The translations under genes were made by a program, and so were the position numbers. Under the pieces are notes generated by a model, which was given only the letters and a program-made list of their open reading frames with translations, was not told the origin of the DNA and did not search any database. 19,933 nt of DNA from Akkermansiaceae bacterium (GTDB lineage Bacteria > Verrucomicrobiota > Verrucomicrobiia > Verrucomicrobiales > Akkermansiaceae): assembly GCA_023301645.1 (NCBI GenBank), contig JALZUH010000071.1:1-19933 (forward strand), written 5' to 3'. This document shows positions 15,435-19,933 of this stretch, piece by piece; position 1 is the first letter of the stretch, and each line of letters starts with the position of its first letter.

Positions 15435-17078
15435 GCTCTCTGCCATAGCGTGTGCCTCGCCACCCCCGCCACCGAGCATCCTTACTAGCTCCTCGATACG
15501 TGCTTGTCCGTCGACAGCAATGAGTCTGGAACAGGTTCTACCGTCCTCGACATCCTTACTCACTAGGAAGTGATGGTCTGCCACGGCAGCCACCTGCGGG
15601 AAGTGAGTAATCGCAACGACCTGATGACGATCACCTAAATGTGCCATCTTCTCACCTACAGCACGAGCAATCTCACCGCCAACATTCGCATCGATCTCAT
15701 CGAAGACCATCAGAGGCGTCGAGTCCTGATCAGCTAGCGCGCTTTTTACCGATAGCATCACTCGTGATATCTCACCACTCGAGCCAATGAGGCGCAGTGG
15801 CTTTAAGGGCTCGCCAGGATTTGGCCCAAATTCAAACTCAACCCCCTCCAAGCCACTCGATTCTGGAGCGCTATGAACTAAAAGCTTCACGTCGAAGGCT
15901 GCCTGTTTAAACCCAAGCTCTTTGAGATGCTTGGCTATCTCTTTGGCTAATTTGGGAGCAGACTTTCGGCGTTGTTCACTGAGCTTGCCACCCAGATCCC
16001 CTGCCTCTTTCAGAGCTGTATCTACCTCGACTTGAAGTATCTCGATTTTCTCACTGCGATTCTCCACAGAATCCAAACGATGCGCCACCTCTTCGCGACG
16101 GAGTAGCACATCTTCTAGCTGAGGCCCGTATTTTCGCTTCAAGTTCTCCACCGTATTCACCCGCTCTTCGAGCTGAGCAAATTCAGCTGGATCTGTGCTC
16201 AAATCACTCAAGTAATCGGTCAAGCCTGACTCGATTTCCTGAAGCTCGACAACTGACTTCTCAACCCCTTCTAAAATATCTCTGAGAGCAGGATCAAGAC
16301 GCTCAAGGTCACGGCTCATTTTCTGCAAATAGCCTAACCTCTCAAGCACCGCTTCGTCGCCCCCGTTAATGAGATTGACCGCACCACCAATGAGCTCTGC
16401 TAATCGAGAGCTATTTGATGACCGTTGGTAACTAGCCTCTAAATCTGCGCCATCATTCTGGCTAAGCTGGGCGGCATCGATCTCAGAGAGTTGGTGACGG
16501 AGTAGGTCGAGCTCACGCTCACCTTCAACATCCGCTGTTTGAAATGCTCGCAGCGACTCACTCTTATCACGCCACTGCCTCCATGCCGCTCGGTAAGACT
16601 TGCCCAGATCCACTGCCGCAGAGCCCGAGTAAGCATCCAGCATAGATAGCTGGCGCTCAGTTGAGAGCAGCCCTTGGTGATCATGTGGTCCATGCAGGTC
16701 AACGAGGTGAGAGCCTAGGCTCTTGAGCATACCCAGTGTTGCGGGAGAGTTATTTAAAAATTGCTTATTTGAGCTCTGCCCAATCATACGCTTCACAATG
16801 AGCTGCCCACCTTCACAGGGCTCTAGCCCGCCTTCTTCCAGCACCGCATCAATGGCAGCAGTGCTCTTCAAATCAAATACAGCCTCCACCACACAAGAGG
16901 CTTCCCCTGTTCGAATTAACCCCTTGTCAGCACGTTCACCAAGCACTAGCTTCAGAGCACCCACGATGACTGACTTACCAGCTCCAGTCTCACCCGTGAC
17001 TCCAATGAGTCCGTGATCTAGCTGCCACTCCAGCTCATCGACGAGCGCTAAATTCTTGATTTTTAATAAACTTAACAT
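15420..17078 (-). CDS. recN: DNA repair protein RecN
   Basis: SMC-like ATPase that acts in double-strand break repair by homologous recombination. The Walker A loop is GETGAGKS (29-36). A long central coiled-coil region follows, then the signature SSGEISR (433-439) and Walker B PLMVFDEID (455-463) with Asp460 and Glu461. LHGPHDHQ near residue 130 is the RecN-specific region. The length (552) is normal. The signature differs from the common SGGELSR in having Ser in place of the first Gly, a mild change. The C terminus contains five consecutive Gly. It stands alone on the minus strand, convergent with the membrane-protein gene. Confidence 0.96.
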   Translation of the reverse strand: MLSLLKIKNLALVDELEWQLDHGLIGVTGETGAGKSVIVGALKLVLGERADKGLIRTGEASCVVEAVFDLKSTAAIDAVLEEGGLEPCEGGQLIVKRMIGQSSNKQFLNNSPATLGMLKSLGSHLVDLHGPHDHQGLLSTERQLSMLDAYSGSAAVDLGKSYRAAWRQWRDKSESLRAFQTADVEGERELDLLRHQLSEIDAAQLSQNDGADLEASYQRSSNSSRLAELIGGAVNLINGGDEAVLERLGYLQKMSRDLERLDPALRDILEGVEKSVVELQEIESGLTDYLSDLSTDPAEFAQLEERVNTVENLKRKYGPQLEDVLLRREEVAHRLDSVENRSEKIEILQVEVDTALKEAGDLGGKLSEQRRKSAPKLAKEIAKHLKELGFKQAAFDVKLLVHSAPESSGLEGVEFEFGPNPGEPLKPLRLIGSSGEISRVMLSVKSALADQDSTPLMVFDEIDANVGGEIARAVGEKMAHLGDRHQVVAITHFPQVAAVADHHFLVSKDVEDGRTCSRLIAVDGQARIEELVRMLGGGGGEAHAMAESLLVR

Positions 17079-17141
17079 GCTTTCTAGTGTTATCTCTGAC
17101 TTCTTAGCCTTTTTGGTATTGGCGAACCAATCTCCTTGGCG

Positions 17142-17966
17142 ATGTCAGTGCGACTATGGCAAACTTTTCTCAAGTTGAAACCTGAAATTTCCATCACATT
17201 TCTCGGCACAGGCACATCAACAGGTGTGCCCGTCATCGGCTGCAGCTGTAAAGTCTGCACTTCTAATGACCCGAAGCTCACCCGCACCCGATCCTCACTT
17301 CATATTCAGACTCCTGAAAAATCTATTTTAATCGATAGCGGCCCCGATCTCCGCGAGCAAGCACTGCGTGAAAACCTCACACAAGTAGATGCCGTCCTCT
17401 ACACCCATGCTCACTTAGACCACATTACAGGTTTTGATGAACTGCGCGCCTTTTGCTGGCATACCGACACCCCTATCCCGCTCTACGGTTCTCCTGCCCT
17501 ACTTACTGAGCTCAAGCGCATCTTTAGCTGGGCATTCCTGCCTTCTAATCAATACAAAGGCTACATCAAACCAAACCCGATCGAAACACACGGAAGCTTC
17601 ACACTCGGCGCGACCACCATTACACCCATTCCAGTCATCCACGGCTCAGTGGAAACTCAAGGTTACCGATTTGACCACCCCGGTGCTCCGTCCTTTGCCT
17701 ACATCCCCGATGTCAAAACTATTCCAGAGAGTAGCAGCCAGCTTCTACAAGGAGTCTCCCACCTCATCATCGACTCGCTACACATGCGTGAGCATCCCAC
17801 ACACATGAATCTCCCTGAAGCACTAGCAGCTGGAGAGCACCACTCTGTAGATCATCTCTACCTTACTCACCTCTCACACGAGCTAGACATCGAGGCGACT
17901 ACTCCCACGCTACCTAGCCATGTGCAACTCGCCTTCGACGGTATGCAGCTTAGCTTCGCTCTTTAG
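17142..17966 (+). CDS. PhnP-like metallo-beta-lactamase-fold hydrolase
   Basis: Predicted cytoplasmic metal-dependent phosphodiesterase of the PhnP/RNase Z-related branch. Residues 18-30 (ITFLGTGTSTGVP) open the domain, followed by GCSCKVC (Cys34, Cys36, Cys39), the zinc-type insert seen in PhnP-like proteins. The metal-binding THAHLDH motif is at 88-94, with His168 (VIHG), Asp190 (YIPDVK) and His243 (LTHLSHE) downstream. The length (274) matches. I chose the ATG at 17142; an in-frame TTG two codons earlier (17136) is possible, and a start nearer ITFLG cannot be excluded because relatives often begin there. It is divergent from recN with a gap of about 60 bp, and the TIGR03790 gene follows 20 bp later, probably co-transcribed. 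The physiological substrate is not evident. Confidence 0.9.
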   Translation: MSVRLWQTFLKLKPEISITFLGTGTSTGVPVIGCSCKVCTSNDPKLTRTRSSLHIQTPEKSILIDSGPDLREQALRENLTQVDAVLYTHAHLDHITGFDELRAFCWHTDTPIPLYGSPALLTELKRIFSWAFLPSNQYKGYIKPNPIETHGSFTLGATTITPIPVIHGSVETQGYRFDHPGAPSFAYIPDVKTIPESSSQLLQGVSHLIIDSLHMREHPTHMNLPEALAAGEHHSVDHLYLTHLSHELDIEATTPTLPSHVQLAFDGMQLSFAL

Positions 17967-17986
17967 CCATCACATCGCATCCTCTT

Positions 17987-19570
17987 ATGAATATCATTTT
18001 CCGCTTACTCATCCTAGTGATCGCCGCGACCAAGCTCTCAGCTCAGCTCGCACCAGAGCAAGTTGCCGTGCTCTATAACAGCCATTCGGCTGAGTCAAAA
18101 GAGCTCGCACAATACTACGCCAATGCACGTGGCATCCCCCAAGCCAACCTCGTCGCACTCCCCCTACCGGAAAAGGACATCATCAGCCGTGATGAATACA
18201 ATAAGACATTACTGCAGCCACTAAAAAAAATCTTCACTCAGCGACAATGGTGGAAGATGGGACAGAGCCAGGACGGTATCATCCAGCCCATTTCCGCTAA
18301 AATAAAAGCCCTCGTTTGCATGCGCGGCGTTCCTTATAAAATAGCCCAGACACGACTCACCCCAAAGCAAAGACAAGCCCGGCAACAAGCTAAAGCAGCA
18401 GGAACCTTCACCCCCGAACCCAAGGGACAAACCAGCGCAGCGGCCGTTGACTCCGAGCTTTCCTTACTTGGGACAGAAGGACTACCCATCAAAGGCCCCA
18501 TCGCTAATCCATACTTCAACAAAGAACACGCATTCAACGAAGCTAACCTTCCCTCCATGCTACTAGTGGGTCGAATTGACGCTCCTAGTAACACCCTGTG
18601 TAAGAGTATGATTGATGACGCCCTCACCATTGAAGCTAAAGGCCTCTGGGGCATGTGCTACCTTGACCTCTCACTCAAAAAAGGCAACTTTCAAGCAGCA
18701 GACCAATGGCTCGAAGACATTGCTGAGCTCAACTACCAAAAAGGTATCCCCACTGTCACTGATCGCAATAAGCAAACCCTAACAACCAACTACCCGATGG
18801 AGGACTGCGCCATTTACTTTGGATGGTATACTCAGCACAGAAACGGCCCCTTGCTTAACCCCAGCTTTCGCTTCCGCAAAGGTGCCATTGCCAGCCATCT
18901 TCACTCTTACAGTGCGCTACAGCTTCGTGATGTAGAACAAAACTGGTGTGCTGCGATCATCGCCCGTGGTGCAGCTGCCACACTAGGTAACGTCTACGAG
19001 CCATACCTTGGACTCGTCCATCGCTATGACATCTTCTATAAAAGACTACTCGAAGGCCACACCCTCATCGAGGCCGCCTACATGGCGTCCCCAGCACTTT
19101 CTTGGCAAAACATTACCATAGGAGACCCACTCTACCGACCTTTCATCCATATCGACGGCTCAGGGGAAAAAGACTTTCACGACCTCGACTACCGCGCCAT
19201 CCGACTTGCTAACTCCATCTGGAAAAACGAGCCAAAGAAGGTGATCAGTAAATTAAAAATAGCCGCTGAAGCCAAGGATAAGAGCTCCATCTTTGAATAC
19301 CTCGGGCTGCGATACCGCCACGAAAAACAAAACACCCAAGCGATCGACTATTTCAAGAAAGCACTACACTCCCACGCGATCGAATCAGACAGACTACGCC
19401 AGTGGCTCCATATCGCCGATACTCAGCGACATAGCGTCGGCAAAGAAACAGCGATCAAAACACTAAGAAAAGCAAAAGAGAGCATCCCCGAAATAGCCGA
19501 GACACTCAGTCTAAAGGCACTACTTAATATCCTAGATCCACCACAGCCACCACCAGTGGGTAACAACTAA
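17987..19570 (+). CDS. TIGR03790-family exported protein
   Basis: The pattern VAVLYNSHSAESKELAQYYANARGIP near the N terminus, then ALVCMRGVPYKI and, further on, ILARGAAATLGNVYEPYLG-like segments, identifies the TIGR03790 family. Its members occur mainly in Verrucomicrobia, Planctomycetes and related bacteria, and their role is unknown. Residues 1-19 are a signal peptide, so the protein is exported. The family domain occupies about 22-390. Residues about 395-500 are helical and TPR-like (KSSIFEYLGLRYRHEKQN, QAIDYFKKAL). The C terminus ends DPPQPPPVGNN with no sorting signal. It is 20 bp behind the metallo-beta-lactamase-fold gene and convergent with the partial gene at 19589. Confidence 0.85.
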   Translation: MNIIFRLLILVIAATKLSAQLAPEQVAVLYNSHSAESKELAQYYANARGIPQANLVALPLPEKDIISRDEYNKTLLQPLKKIFTQRQWWKMGQSQDGIIQPISAKIKALVCMRGVPYKIAQTRLTPKQRQARQQAKAAGTFTPEPKGQTSAAAVDSELSLLGTEGLPIKGPIANPYFNKEHAFNEANLPSMLLVGRIDAPSNTLCKSMIDDALTIEAKGLWGMCYLDLSLKKGNFQAADQWLEDIAELNYQKGIPTVTDRNKQTLTTNYPMEDCAIYFGWYTQHRNGPLLNPSFRFRKGAIASHLHSYSALQLRDVEQNWCAAIIARGAAATLGNVYEPYLGLVHRYDIFYKRLLEGHTLIEAAYMASPALSWQNITIGDPLYRPFIHIDGSGEKDFHDLDYRAIRLANSIWKNEPKKVISKLKIAAEAKDKSSIFEYLGLRYRHEKQNTQAIDYFKKALHSHAIESDRLRQWLHIADTQRHSVGKETAIKTLRKAKESIPEIAETLSLKALLNILDPPQPPPVGNN

Positions 19571-19588
19571 ACGTCTTACTCACCACCC

Positions 19589-19933
19589 TTAGCTAGGATC
19601 TACAGCACGTCTGAGTGTGATCTCCTTGCCGCCATTGACCTTGAGAACCACCGACACCACAGCCTTCATATTAGCATTGATAGTCGCCGTGCTATCAAAG
19701 GCCCACTTATTACGAGGCATTTGCCCCGTCTCATAGTATCCATCTGACCAATGCTTCGCGGCAACCTCCCATTGATCAATAGGATTCCAACGCGGGTTTA
19801 ACACACACTCACTCGTCACTCCGGCTTGAGTGATCGAAGCGCTCACTAGCTCTACTGATACTGGTTTATCAGATGAGTTAAATATACGGATACCATAGAA
19901 CGATAACGCCGAGCCATTAGGCGCAGGCTTCGA
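19589..19933 (-). CDS. C-terminal fragment of an unrecognised protein (truncated by window edge)
   Basis: The reading frame is open to the edge of the window, so only the last 114 codons are seen; a GTG at 19846 is not needed as a start. The visible part contains beta-prone stretches (YGIRIFNSSDKPVSVELVSA, VVSVVLKVNGGKEITLRRA) and a Trp-rich segment (NPRWNPIDQWEVAAKHWSDG). This would suit a secreted or surface beta-sandwich domain, but I recognise no family and see no catalytic motif. The stop lies 18 bp from the end of the convergent TIGR03790 gene. Confidence 0.65.
   Translation of the reverse strand, partial: SKPAPNGSALSFYGIRIFNSSDKPVSVELVSASITQAGVTSECVLNPRWNPIDQWEVAAKHWSDGYYETGQMPRNKWAFDSTATINANMKAVVSVVLKVNGGKEITLRRAVDPS

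Overview
This is a 19.9 kb chromosomal window from a Gram-negative bacterium, most likely a marine member of the Verrucomicrobiota close to Rubritalea. This placement is an inference. It rests on the moderate GC content, the TIGR03790-type protein, the XapX protein beside lipoprotein L,D-transpeptidases, and translation starts that almost all lack a Shine-Dalgarno sequence. I see no rRNA, tRNA, CRISPR array, insertion sequence, phage gene or recognisable defence island. Genes are densely packed; the largest gene-free stretch is about 250 bp (5946-6198).

Layout. 1-2935: a hairpin-rich leader, then a two-component pair consisting of a membrane histidine kinase with a large discoidin-like external region and a NarL/LuxR-type response regulator. 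2960-5945 (minus strand): a secreted purple-acid-phosphatase-like enzyme and a TPR protein, separated by a clear intrinsic terminator. 6199-7825: a tiny XapX membrane protein missed by length-limited gene finding, then two tandem paralogous YkuD L,D-transpeptidase lipoproteins closed by a strong terminator. 7851-10862: an MgtE magnesium transporter and GatB of the tRNA amidotransferase. 10982-12078: an unknown secreted protein translationally coupled to adenine phosphoribosyltransferase. 12121-12555 (minus): a DUF2721 membrane protein.

12650-14444 (minus): a tight four-gene run of ferredoxin, a DUF721/DciA-like protein, a HAD phosphatase-like protein and FolB. Its genes overlap or abut. 14649-15434: an unknown single-pass membrane protein whose 3' end overlaps the 3' end of recN. 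15420-17078 (minus): recN. 17142-19570: a PhnP-like metallo-beta-lactamase-fold hydrolase followed 20 bp later by a TIGR03790-family exported protein. 19589-19933 (minus): the C-terminal part of an unrecognised protein running off the window.

Most genes are core housekeeping: protein synthesis, nucleotide salvage, folate, DNA repair, cell wall and magnesium. The less ordinary material is as follows. The sensor kinase has a degenerate ATP-binding domain, and C-tracts lie at its N-terminal coding region and just before its partner regulator. One L,D-transpeptidase has SNGC where SHGC is usual. A HAD protein with a DWSGT first motif is joined directly to folB. Several small inverted repeats sit in intergenic regions. 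I found nothing that can be called a new multi-gene system with confidence.
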